Source of the DNA: Niabella sp.
GTDB taxonomy: Bacteria > Bacteroidota > Bacteroidia > Chitinophagales > Chitinophagaceae
Reading direction: 5' to 3'
Assembly: GCA_017744715.1 (NCBI GenBank)
Contig: JAGIAT010000012.1
Location: 1-64,000, forward strand
Length of the DNA stretch: 64,000 nucleotides
The number at the start of each line of letters is the position of its first letter. Within the stretch, counting starts at the first letter, position 1. The notes below the pieces were generated by a model, which had not been told where the DNA came from, searched no databases, and worked only from the letters and a program-made list of their open reading frames with translations. Of the stretch, positions 1 through 7,728 are shown one piece after another. A program made the position numbers and the translations under genes.

Positions 1-30
1 AAATGTCAACTTATTTTAGGCACGCACAAC

Positions 31-58
31 CTGAAACGTTAAACGTTAAACCTTAAAC
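31..58. repeat. Heptamer array, 4 units
   Basis: Four consecutive 7-base words (CTGAAAC, GTTAAAC twice, CTTAAAC) stand in exact register. The last base of the last word is the first base of the terC stop codon as read on the plus strand, so the array touches the gene end. It belongs to the window-wide heptamer family. Confidence 0.8.
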
Positions 59-882
59 TATTTCCCGTCCGGCTTGCTTTCCTCGTTTTTTGGCAGCACC
101 GGCCCGTTTAACTGAACCACGTGCTGTTGTTGTTTTTTTCGCATAAACAGGTTCAGCAATTCCACAATAAAGGAAAATGCCATCGCGAAATAAATATAAT
201 TCTTTAAATGCAGTTCGTGCGCCATATCCGAATTCCATCCTTCAACAATCAGACTTACGCCAATCATTACCAGGAAGGAGAGGGCCAGCATTTTAATGGT
301 GGGGTGGTTTTGTATAAAGTCGGAGATCTTTGCGCTGAAGGCGAACATTACGGTCATGGCTACAATTACCGCTGCGATCATGATCTCTATATGCTTGGCG
401 GTTCCGCCCGCTGTAATCACACTGTCGAATGAAAACACCGCATCAATCACAAGTATCTGGCCAATGGCCTGTCCGAAACTGATTTGTTTTTGATTTTGGG
501 CAGCCGCTGAAGGATCTTCTCCTTCTAGTTTATGATGGATCTCTTTTACCGATTTATAGATAAGGAAAAGTCCGCCCGCCAGCATTACAATGCTTGCCAG
601 GTCAAATCCTTTTCCAAACCAGGATTCGGGGATGATGTGTTTGCCTTTCTGGGCCAGCAGCCAGCTCAGGCCCATCAGCAGCAAACAGCGGGATAAAATG
701 CCGGTTACCATCCATACACGCCGGGCCTTTTTTCTGGAGTCTTTGTGTAACCGGTTAAGAATAATGCTTACAAAAATAACATTGTCGATCCCCAGTACAA
801 CTTCTAAAATAGAAAGGATCAGGAAGCTGATGAGTGAATCAACGGTAAATAATTCAGCAGTAGAGATAAATAAAAGTGGCAT
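58..882 (-). CDS. TerC family integral membrane protein
   Basis: A 274-residue polytopic inner-membrane protein of the TerC/Alx/YkoY family, which is linked to metal-ion (manganese, tellurite) homeostasis. The family signature EVVLGIDN is at residues 27-34, and its pseudo-repeat partner (IDAVFSFDS) lies near residue 150. Acidic residues in these two motifs are thought to bind the ion. About seven hydrophobic segments are visible, and the tail is charged and hydrophilic. The ATG start lies 13 bp downstream of the pyrD stop, so the two are probably co-transcribed. The substrate is not readable from sequence. Confidence 0.9.
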   Translation of the reverse strand: MPLLFISTAELFTVDSLISFLILSILEVVLGIDNVIFVSIILNRLHKDSRKKARRVWMVTGILSRCLLLMGLSWLLAQKGKHIIPESWFGKGFDLASIVMLAGGLFLIYKSVKEIHHKLEGEDPSAAAQNQKQISFGQAIGQILVIDAVFSFDSVITAGGTAKHIEIMIAAVIVAMTVMFAFSAKISDFIQNHPTIKMLALSFLVMIGVSLIVEGWNSDMAHELHLKNYIYFAMAFSFIVELLNLFMRKKQQQHVVQLNGPVLPKNEESKPDGK

Positions 883-895
883 AATATGGTTTGGT

Positions 896-1936
896 TTACA
901 ATTGAGTGCAGATGTTTTTTACAATGGTGGGTCCCTCGTAAATAAAGCCGGTCCAGATCTGTACAAGGGAGGCGCCCGCTGCCAGCTTTTCTTTAGCGTC
1001 TGCCCCTGTAAAAATACCGCCGGATGCAATGATGGGGATGGCGCCATTGGTTTGCTCGGTAATGTATTGCACGATCGCCGTGCTTTTTTGCTGTACAGGT
1101 TTGCCGCTTAGCCCCCCGGCCCCGATGGTTTCCACCACGCTGCCGGGTGTAACCAGGTTACTCCGGTCAATGGTTGTATTGGTTGCCACCAGCCCGTCGA
1201 GTTTGATTTCCAGCGCCAGGGAAATCACGTCATCGATCTGTTCCTGACTGAGATCCGGTGCAATTTTCAGGAGTATCGGTTTCGCAAAAGCCTTTCCGTT
1301 ATTGATCATAGCCAGGTTAAGCAAAATTTTCCGGAGCGCATCTTTATCCTGCAGCTCCCGCAGGCCAGGTGTATTGGGACTGCTTACATTTACTACAAAA
1401 TAATCCACAAACGGATGCAGCCGGTTAAAACAGGTGGCATAATCCTGCCAGGCATTTTCATTGGGTGTAATCTTGTTCTTACCGATATTGCCACCGATGA
1501 TCAGGGGATATTGTTCCTTACTGCCTGCTTTTTTTGTACGCCATGCTTCCAGGCGCTGCGCAATTTTTTCAACCCCATCATTATTAAATCCCATCCGGTT
1601 AATCAGCGCCTTATCGGCCGGCAGGCGAAATAACCGCGGTTGCTCATTGCCATCCTGCGGCAACGGCGTAACAGTGCCGATCTCCACAAAGCCAAATCCC
1701 AGGGATTCCAGCTCGTTCAAAAAAACAGCATTCTTATCAAAACCGGCACCCAGGCCTACCGGGTTCTTAAACGTGAGGTTTAAAAAGCGGGTTTCTTTTA
1801 AAGGGGCATCAGTAAACGACCGGATGATCGATTTGCCGAGTTTGTTTTTGGTAAATAACTGTAAATGGCGCATCGCCATGTAATGAACGCGTTCCGGCGG
1901 GAATGAGAAATAAAACTTGCGTAAAAGATGGTACAT
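896..1936 (-). CDS. pyrD: Dihydroorotate dehydrogenase (quinone), class 2
   Basis: Oxidises dihydroorotate to orotate in pyrimidine synthesis, passing electrons from FMN to membrane quinone. The 346-residue length and the N-terminal extension before the barrel fit the membrane-associated class 2 enzymes. Visible motifs are GLGAGFDKNA (FMN and substrate region), NRMGFNNDG, VNVSSPNTPGLR (contains the catalytic serine typical of class 2), LLKIAPDLS, and the FMN-phosphate loops GAGGLSGKP and IIASGGIF. The start is ATG. It is followed by terC after 13 bp. Confidence 0.96.
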   Translation of the reverse strand: MYHLLRKFYFSFPPERVHYMAMRHLQLFTKNKLGKSIIRSFTDAPLKETRFLNLTFKNPVGLGAGFDKNAVFLNELESLGFGFVEIGTVTPLPQDGNEQPRLFRLPADKALINRMGFNNDGVEKIAQRLEAWRTKKAGSKEQYPLIIGGNIGKNKITPNENAWQDYATCFNRLHPFVDYFVVNVSSPNTPGLRELQDKDALRKILLNLAMINNGKAFAKPILLKIAPDLSQEQIDDVISLALEIKLDGLVATNTTIDRSNLVTPGSVVETIGAGGLSGKPVQQKSTAIVQYITEQTNGAIPIIASGGIFTGADAKEKLAAGASLVQIWTGFIYEGPTIVKNICTQL

Positions 1937-1964
1937 AGGCGCAAATATAATCCAGATTTGAAAA

Positions 1965-2097
1965 TTATCAGTTATCAGATATCAGACTTCAGATATCAGA
2001 CATTGGACATCAGACATTAGCTATCAGACAGTAACGCCCGGGATCGGGGAACCGGCAATGGTCAATAGACAATAGTCAATGGTGAATGGTCAAAGAA
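1965..2097. repeat. Two heptamer arrays around a GC-rich block
   Basis: From 1965 to 2034 there are ten in-register 7-base words of the ATATCAG/ACATCAG type. From 2056 to 2097 there are six in-register words of the CAATGGT/CAATAGT type. The short GC-rich block between them (about 2031-2053) is close to the reverse complement of the block repeated near 23.2 and 24.7 kb. This fills the space between the pyrD start and the ung end. No gene is visible here. Confidence 0.8.
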
Positions 2098-2127
2098 TCT
2101 GTCTGTGGGAAATGAATAGAATCTGTA

Positions 2128-2805
2128 CTATCCCTCAACCTTCCAGTCTACAGGATCAATGCCATGGGCTACCAGGTATTCATTGGTCTTTGAGAACGGC
2201 CGGCTGCCAAAGAACCCGTTATGCGCCGAAAGGGGGGAGGGGTGCGCCGATTTGATGATAAGGTGTTTGGATGCATCGATGAGGGCGGCTTTTTCCTGTG
2301 CAAAACGGCCCCATAAAATAAAAACCACATGTTGCTTATGATCCGATACCTTCCGGATCACCGCATCGGTAAAGGTAGCCCAGCCAATTTTAGCATGGCT
2401 CATTGGTTCGCCGGCCCTAACGGTTAAGGACGCATTGAGCATAAAAACACCCTGCTGCGCCCAGTGGGTGAGGTCCCCGCTTTTAGGAATGGGAACCCCC
2501 AGGTCTGCATGCAGCTCCTTATAAATATTCACCAGTGATGGCGGGGGCGGCACTCCTTTTTGAACCGAGAAGCAAAGTCCGTGTGCCTGGCCGGGGCCAT
2601 GATAGGGGTCCTGCCCCAGCAGAAGCACTTTTACCTGGTTGAACGGCGTGGTATTAAACGCATTGAAGATGTTTTTGCCGGCCGGATAGATCGTTTTACC
2701 GGCCTGTTTCTCCGTTTTAAGGTGTTCTGCCAGTGTTTCAAAATAGGGCTTCTGAAATTCATCCTGCAGTTCTTTTTTCCAGGATTGCTCAATTGCTACT
2801 TCCAT
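2128..2805 (-). CDS. ung: Uracil-DNA glycosylase, family 1
   Basis: Removes uracil from DNA as the first step of base-excision repair. The water-activating loop GQDPYHGPGQAHG, with its catalytic Asp, and the DNA-intercalation loop HPSPLSAHNGFFGSR are both intact, and the 225-residue length is typical. The frame is open further upstream to 2853, but those residues (rich in Ile/Phe) do not resemble the family. The ATG at 2805, giving a start MEVAIEQSWKK, fits the usual N-terminus. It appears to be a single-gene unit. Confidence 0.95.
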   Translation of the reverse strand: MEVAIEQSWKKELQDEFQKPYFETLAEHLKTEKQAGKTIYPAGKNIFNAFNTTPFNQVKVLLLGQDPYHGPGQAHGLCFSVQKGVPPPPSLVNIYKELHADLGVPIPKSGDLTHWAQQGVFMLNASLTVRAGEPMSHAKIGWATFTDAVIRKVSDHKQHVVFILWGRFAQEKAALIDASKHLIIKSAHPSPLSAHNGFFGSRPFSKTNEYLVAHGIDPVDWKVEG

Positions 2806-2999
2806 TCTGCTAATTTGAGTAAAAATAATAACTCTGTTCAGAAACGCAAACATTTATTGGATATGGTATCTGCCTGGTTTGTAGGGGCCTAAGTATAACG
2901 AATATCAAAAGGGTGTTATGAAATCGCTAATTTAACATTTGAGGAGCCGCGGGTTAATGGTTTTTGGCTATTTTTATCTCTAACGCTAAACCACTTCAG

Positions 3000-3188
3000 A
3001 TGAACCCCTATCTTTTATTTCCCATAATCTGGATTGTTGCGAACAGCATTTATTCGGTTACCTTGTATGTTTTTTTGAAGGACCGGTTGTTTAAGGAAAA
3101 GTATGTTACGATCCTGAAATTTTCCCTGATGAGTCTCTGGCTGATTTCCCTGCTGGCTATTGCAGTGATCTACCTGCTGTTTGTATAA
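3000..3188 (+). CDS. Small hydrophobic membrane protein (unknown)
   Basis: A 62-residue protein with two predicted membrane helices (about residues 5-23 and 38-60) joined by a basic loop containing KDRLFKEKY. I do not recognise a family. The frame continues upstream to an ATG at 2964. The inner ATG at 3000 is preferred because it places the first helix at the N-terminus. Its size, clear transmembrane pattern and position in front of cbpA support it being real. Confidence 0.55.
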   Translation: MNPYLLFPIIWIVANSIYSVTLYVFLKDRLFKEKYVTILKFSLMSLWLISLLAIAVIYLLFV

Positions 3189-3202
3189 ATAAGCTGGAGC
3201 TG

Positions 3203-3230
3203 TTTGTTGGAATTTTTCCATTTATGTTTT
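3203..3230 (+). promoter_or_regulatory. Possible Bacteroidota-type promoter for cbpA
   Basis: TTTG at 3203-3206 and TATGTTTT at 3223-3230 approximate the -33 TTTG and -7 TAnnTTTG elements used by the Bacteroidota primary sigma factor. They lie 24 bp ahead of the cbpA start. The spacing of 16 bp is short and the second element has one mismatch, so this is only a candidate. Confidence 0.3.
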
Positions 3231-3253
3231 AACTTGAAACATATTTTAAGTAA

Positions 3254-4177
3254 ATGGATTATATCGATTATTATAAAGTGCTGGGAATTGGCAGGGATGC
3301 TTCGGGAGAAGACATAAAAAAGGCCTATCGCAAGCTGGCACGGAAACATCACCCGGATCTGAACCCGGATGATAAGGAAGCGGTCAAGCTTTTTCAGCAG
3401 ATCAACGAAGCACATGAAGTGCTGAGCGATCCGGAAAAGCGCAAAAAATACGATCAGTACGGTGCAGACTGGAAGCATGCCGATCAGTTTGAACAGGCGC
3501 GGCAACAGCAGGCATCCGGAGGCCGGCAGCAGGGCAACCCCTTTGAAGGTGGGGAATATTACAGTTACCAGTCGGGCGATGAAGGCGATTTCTCCGATTT
3601 CTTCTCTTCTATGTTTGGTAAAAATGCCGGCCGCAGCAGGCAGTCGGCCACCCGGTTCAAAGGCCAGGATTACCGGGCTTCGGTAACCCTGAACCTGTCT
3701 GACGCCTATAAAACGCATCAGCAAACGTTTACCGTAAACGGAAAGAGTATCCGGATTACTGTACCGGCGGGAATCGAGAACGGCCAGGAGATCAAGATTG
3801 CCGGTTATGGCGCGCCGGGTGTAAACGGCGGGCCCAACGGCGATCTGTATATTACATTTGTTATTCAGAACAATACCGCGTTTACCAGAAAAGGGAATGA
3901 TCTGTACGCCCAGGTGCCCATCAGCTTGTACAAAGCCGTTTTGGGCGGTGAGGAAATGGTGGATACGATGGATGGAAAGGTAAAGCTGACGATCCATCCC
4001 GAAACGCAGAATGAAACAAAAGTACGCCTGAAAGGAAAGGGCTTCCCTGTTTATAAAAAGGAAGGCAGTTTCGGAGACCTGTATATTACCTACCAGGTAC
4101 AATTACCTAAAAACCTATCCGAAAAGGAAAAAGAGTTATTTAAAGAACTGGCAAAGGAGGCAGAAAATAAATCATGA
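3254..4177 (+). CDS. cbpA: DnaJ-class co-chaperone CbpA
   Basis: J-domain protein of 307 residues that stimulates DnaK ATPase; family members also bind curved DNA. The J-domain occupies about residues 1-70, with the HPD motif inside KHHPDLNPDD. A Gly/Gln/Ser-rich linker follows (about 75-125), then the two beta-sandwich substrate-binding domains with the GIENGQEIKIAGYG pattern. The zinc-finger repeats CxxCxGxG of classical DnaJ are absent, as expected for CbpA-type proteins. It overlaps cbpM by 4 bp, which indicates translational coupling. Confidence 0.93.
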   Translation: MDYIDYYKVLGIGRDASGEDIKKAYRKLARKHHPDLNPDDKEAVKLFQQINEAHEVLSDPEKRKKYDQYGADWKHADQFEQARQQQASGGRQQGNPFEGGEYYSYQSGDEGDFSDFFSSMFGKNAGRSRQSATRFKGQDYRASVTLNLSDAYKTHQQTFTVNGKSIRITVPAGIENGQEIKIAGYGAPGVNGGPNGDLYITFVIQNNTAFTRKGNDLYAQVPISLYKAVLGGEEMVDTMDGKVKLTIHPETQNETKVRLKGKGFPVYKKEGSFGDLYITYQVQLPKNLSEKEKELFKELAKEAENKS

Positions 4178-4461
4178 CAGACCATATCCACAGCATCTCT
4201 GTAGAACAATGCTGCTCCTATTACAGCATCGAAGTAGCTTTTGTGTATTCACTGAATGAGCACGGACTGATTGAACTGATACGGCAGGAAGAAGGCACGT
4301 TCATCGGCTTTGAACAGCTGACGGACCTGGAGAAATACATGCATATGCATTATGATCTCGACATCAATATAGAAGGACTGGAAACCATTGCGCATTTGCT
4401 GCGCAAGGTGCAGACATTACAAACCGAGATCCGTACGCTCCGGAACGAACTGGGGCAATAG
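4174..4461 (+). CDS. cbpM: CbpM-type chaperone modulator
   Basis: A 95-residue protein of the CbpM/MerR-like family, known in enterobacteria to bind the J-domain of CbpA and block its action. It has a compact helical N-terminal part, then the segment DLDINIEGLETIAHLLRKV typical of the family, and a short coiled-coil-like C-terminus. The start overlaps the last codons of cbpA. An AAGGAGG-like stretch inside the end of cbpA (about 4155) could serve as a ribosome site, which is unusual in this window. Confidence 0.88.
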   Translation: MTDHIHSISVEQCCSYYSIEVAFVYSLNEHGLIELIRQEEGTFIGFEQLTDLEKYMHMHYDLDINIEGLETIAHLLRKVQTLQTEIRTLRNELGQ

Positions 4462-4578
4462 CGGCACCGGTTTCCGGCGGGATGGATGCATACCGGGCGC
4501 AACAGCAACAGCAGATGCACTGAATGCTGCGGATACGCAGCTGACGGCCGTTATTATTGCCGGTTGGATATAAACATT

Positions 4579-5082
4579 ATGAAGCTACAAATACAATATG
4601 CTTTTTTTAATCAGAAGCGGATACCGGGGATGCGCCGGATCTGTAAACTGTGCTGTGCGGCCGGATGTTGTTTACTAATGGGATTGCAGGCAAAAGCGCA
4701 GGATACCGGTGTTCCCAAGGGCATTGCCGAGCTGTTTTATATCCAGTATCCTTATGCTACCGATCTGAAATGCCGGGTAAACGGAAGCCGGACGGTGGTT
4801 GATTTCCTGATGAAAAATGAACAATACGAAGCCACGTATAAAAAAAATGAATGGGCGTATACGACCATGAATTTCAGTTTTGACCGGCTTCCTGAAAAGA
4901 TAAAGTCGGGGCTCCGGCGATCCCGCCTGGACGCCGATGATGTGGCCGATGTAGATGTAGTCTATATTCCAAGCGGATATGAGACCTACCGGCTCCTGTT
5001 GAAAAATACCGAAACAATGCCGCGGTATCAATATTTCAGCGAATCGGGGAAGCGACTCCATACACCTCCGCATCAGAACTAG
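4579..5082 (+). CDS. Secreted protein of unknown function
   Basis: The product is 167 residues from this start. It has a signal-peptide-like stretch (CCAAGCCLLMGLQAKA followed by QD), then a soluble domain of about 120 residues. An alternative ATG at 4630 would give a more classical signal peptide. The mature part, with a KCRVNGSRTVVDFLMKNEQY-like beginning and Tyr-rich beta segments, resembles the small PepSY-like or BLIP-like secreted domains common in Bacteroidota, but I cannot assign a family. It lies between cbpM and the M1 peptidase on the same strand. Confidence 0.75.
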   Translation: MKLQIQYAFFNQKRIPGMRRICKLCCAAGCCLLMGLQAKAQDTGVPKGIAELFYIQYPYATDLKCRVNGSRTVVDFLMKNEQYEATYKKNEWAYTTMNFSFDRLPEKIKSGLRRSRLDADDVADVDVVYIPSGYETYRLLLKNTETMPRYQYFSESGKRLHTPPHQN

Positions 5083-5154
5083 GGGCGTTTATCGATTTTC
5101 CAGCAGCCTTTCTGTTTTTTTGATTATTTTTCGCCGGAATTTAAAATTTTGATC

Positions 5155-7008
5155 ATGTATACCTCAAAAGGGTTATTGTTTTTATTACTGGCAGGCTTTG
5201 TTGTTTCCGCACACGCGCAGAACGGTTATTGGCAGCAGCGTGTAAAGTATACGATGGATGTGGACATGAATGTAATCACCAACCGGTTCACCGGGAAGCA
5301 AAAACTGGAATACTGGAATCAGTCACCGGATACGCTGGACCGGGTTTACTATCATTTATTCTGGAATGCGTTTCAGCCGGGCAGTATGATGGACGAACGG
5401 AGCAGAAGACAGGGGGGCATTATGATCGGAACAAAACAGGATTGGGATCCCCGGGTAAAGGACCGAATCTTTAACCTGAAGCCGGATGAAATCGGGTACC
5501 AGAAAGTAAATGCGCTCCGCATGAACGGAGTGCCGCAACCTTACGAAGTACAGGGCACGATCCTCATAGTGAAACTTACCCATCCGATCCTGCCGGCACA
5601 AAAAGTGACCTTTGATATGGATTTTGAGGCGCAGGTACCCTTGCAGATCCGGAGAAGCGGGCGCGATAACCCGGATACCAAAGTACGGTACTCGATGAGC
5701 CAGTGGTACCCGAAGCTCAGTGTTTATGATAAAGACGGCTGGCACCCCACGCCTTATGTAGGGCGTGAGTTTTACGGGAATTTCGGCGATTTTGAAGTAA
5801 ATATCACGATCGATAAGAACTATATACTCGGCGGTACGGGTTATCTTACCAATGCCAGCCAGATCGGCTATGGCTATGAAGCGGAAGGTACCACGGTTAA
5901 ACGGCCGGCGGGCAACCGCCTTACCTGGAAATTTACAGCACCCGAGGTGCATGATTTTATGTGGGCCGCTGACACCGGCTTTATTCACAAAGCAAAAAAG
6001 GTAAGGGCCGATCTTACACTGCACCTGCTGTATAAAGAAACGAAGTCCAAAGCGGAGAAATGGGAAAAGGTGTTGTCCGACGCAGAGCGGGCACTGCCTT
6101 ATATTGAGGAAACCTTTGGACGGTATCCTTACAAACAATACTCGTTTATTACCGGGGGTGACGGCGGAATGGAATATCCTATGGCTACCTTGCTGGCTTC
6201 CCCGGGAGCCTGGCTGCACGAATGGATGCATGAATGGTTTTACGGGCGGCTGGCTACCAATGAAACACGGTATTCCTGGATGGATGAGGGGGGGGCGGAC
6301 TATGCCGATACCCGCGTTTCCAGCTGGCTGAACCAGCAGGGGGTGCCGGGATATAGCCGGCCCGATTCTACCTACATTTATTATCTCAACCTCGTAAAAA
6401 GCGGCAAGGAAGAGGCGCTCATCACACCCGCCGATCATTTCAATACCAACTATGCATATGCGCAGGGCAGCTATATCAAAGGTGCGCTGTTTCTGGTGCA
6501 GCTGGGGTATATCCTGGGAGAAGAAGTGCGGGACCGGGTATTGTTAAAGTATTACGATCAATGGAAGTTCAAACACCCCGATCCGGATGATTTCCTGCGG
6601 GTAGCGGAGCGTACCAGCGGTACAAAGCTGGACTGGTACCGGGATTACTGGATCTATACCACGCGTACCATTGATTATGCCATCGACAGTCTTTGGGAGG
6701 AAGGGGGCAAAACAAAGATCCGTTTACGTAATGACGGCCTGATGCCGATGCCGGTTGATTTTCAGATCACGTTTAAAGACAGCACCAAAGAAATGCACAA
6801 TGTGCCGCTGGACCTGATGTGCCATGCCAAGCCGGCAGAAAACAAAACCATTAAATGGGTGGTATACCAGCCGTGGCCGTGGACGAATAAATACTATACC
6901 GTAGAAACCAATCACCGCTTAACGGAGATCGCAATTGCAGAAATCGATCCTTCGCAGCGTATGGCTGATGTGAACCGGAGAAACAACCGCCTGGAGCTGA
7001 AATACTAA
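5155..7008 (+). CDS. Secreted M1 family metallopeptidase
   Basis: Zinc aminopeptidase-like protein of 617 residues with a signal peptide ending near the AHAQ at residues 19-22. The substrate-recognition motif GGMEYP is at about 337-342. The zinc site HEWMH is at 355-359, followed by the third ligand Glu378, giving the spacing HEXXH-X18-E of M1 gluzincins. The N-terminal beta-saddle domain precedes it and a short C-terminal domain follows. The frame is open two codons further up through TTG at 5149, but the ATG at 5155 is the natural start. It is expected to act in the periplasm or outside the cell on peptides. Confidence 0.92.
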   Translation: MYTSKGLLFLLLAGFVVSAHAQNGYWQQRVKYTMDVDMNVITNRFTGKQKLEYWNQSPDTLDRVYYHLFWNAFQPGSMMDERSRRQGGIMIGTKQDWDPRVKDRIFNLKPDEIGYQKVNALRMNGVPQPYEVQGTILIVKLTHPILPAQKVTFDMDFEAQVPLQIRRSGRDNPDTKVRYSMSQWYPKLSVYDKDGWHPTPYVGREFYGNFGDFEVNITIDKNYILGGTGYLTNASQIGYGYEAEGTTVKRPAGNRLTWKFTAPEVHDFMWAADTGFIHKAKKVRADLTLHLLYKETKSKAEKWEKVLSDAERALPYIEETFGRYPYKQYSFITGGDGGMEYPMATLLASPGAWLHEWMHEWFYGRLATNETRYSWMDEGGADYADTRVSSWLNQQGVPGYSRPDSTYIYYLNLVKSGKEEALITPADHFNTNYAYAQGSYIKGALFLVQLGYILGEEVRDRVLLKYYDQWKFKHPDPDDFLRVAERTSGTKLDWYRDYWIYTTRTIDYAIDSLWEEGGKTKIRLRNDGLMPMPVDFQITFKDSTKEMHNVPLDLMCHAKPAENKTIKWVVYQPWPWTNKYYTVETNHRLTEIAIAEIDPSQRMADVNRRNNRLELKY

Positions 7009-7290
7009 CTGCTGCAACGACTTTAAGTAGCGTAGTTGGAAGATCGTTTACTGCTGGATGATGTTGTGCGGTCTTCTATAGGCACTGTTTATAAAGGCGC
7101 AATAAAAAGTAAAAGGAGAACGTTGCAACCTGGGTGATGTTGTCGCATCGCCTGTTGAAGAGAACGTTTTAATTGGACCATTTCCTGGTCGCTTAATGCG
7201 TTAACGGCAGCTACATGAACAGTACCTGCATTAATTTTTTAGGGTAATTATGCCGGATATTTTATAAACCCCGGCTATCAAAGCGTATTT
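7009..7290. other. Intergenic, possible decayed coding segment
   Basis: No intact gene is visible. On the minus strand a frame without stops from about 7235 down to the stop at 7088 reads like protein (it includes ALSDQEMVQLKRSLQQ) but has no convincing start or family. It may be a relic or chance. Confidence 0.2.
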
Positions 7291-7539
7291 ATGAATCAAA
7301 AAGAATTGACTGCATTAACAAATGAGGAATTGTTACAAGAAGTAAAGAAGAGTAAATCCAGGCGTATTTTTGACGCAGCAATGATGGGCTTTTTAATTGG
7401 AGTTGTCATTTTTAGTGTTGTTAAAAAAGGTTGGGGCTTACTAAGTTTTCTTCCCGTTATCTATATTCCAATAGCCGCCCGAAATAACAACAGGAGTAAA
7501 GCACTAAAAGCGCTGCTAAAGGAAAGGGGTTTAAAATAA
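7291..7539 (+). CDS. Small two-helix membrane protein (unknown)
   Basis: An 82-residue protein with an acidic/basic N-terminal helix (LTNEELLQEVKKSKSRR), two hydrophobic helices at about residues 29-45 and 49-63, and a lysine-rich tail. Short proteins with this arrangement are frequent in Bacteroidota and have no assigned role. The start is ATG. The 189 bp behind it hold no gene that I can support. Confidence 0.65.
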   Translation: MNQKELTALTNEELLQEVKKSKSRRIFDAAMMGFLIGVVIFSVVKKGWGLLSFLPVIYIPIAARNNNRSKALKALLKERGLK

Positions 7540-7728
7540 AGCGAAGGAATATAATCGGTATGATCATGGCATCGAAATGTTTTAGCTTCAACAGATGATG
7601 CGCATGCCGATGCTGAAAGAACAGATCGGAACCGAGGTTGCTGGGAAATACATGGACAGAACAATGGGTTATGGTCCTGTTGAACACCTGGTATGACGTA
7701 GCAACTTTTTGATCAGTTTCCGGGCCAT

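Noticed and set aside
3170..4102. 310-codon minus-strand frame opposite cbpA
   Set aside because: It is antisense to a clear J-domain protein, with Phe/Leu/Ile-rich composition typical of shadow frames in this codon usage.
5356..6438. 360-codon minus-strand frame opposite the M1 peptidase
   Set aside because: The opposite strand carries a complete M1 active site; this is a shadow.
7595..7696. 33-codon plus-strand frame starting MMRMPMLKEQ
   Set aside because: Too short, no family, no partner; could be chance between two genes.
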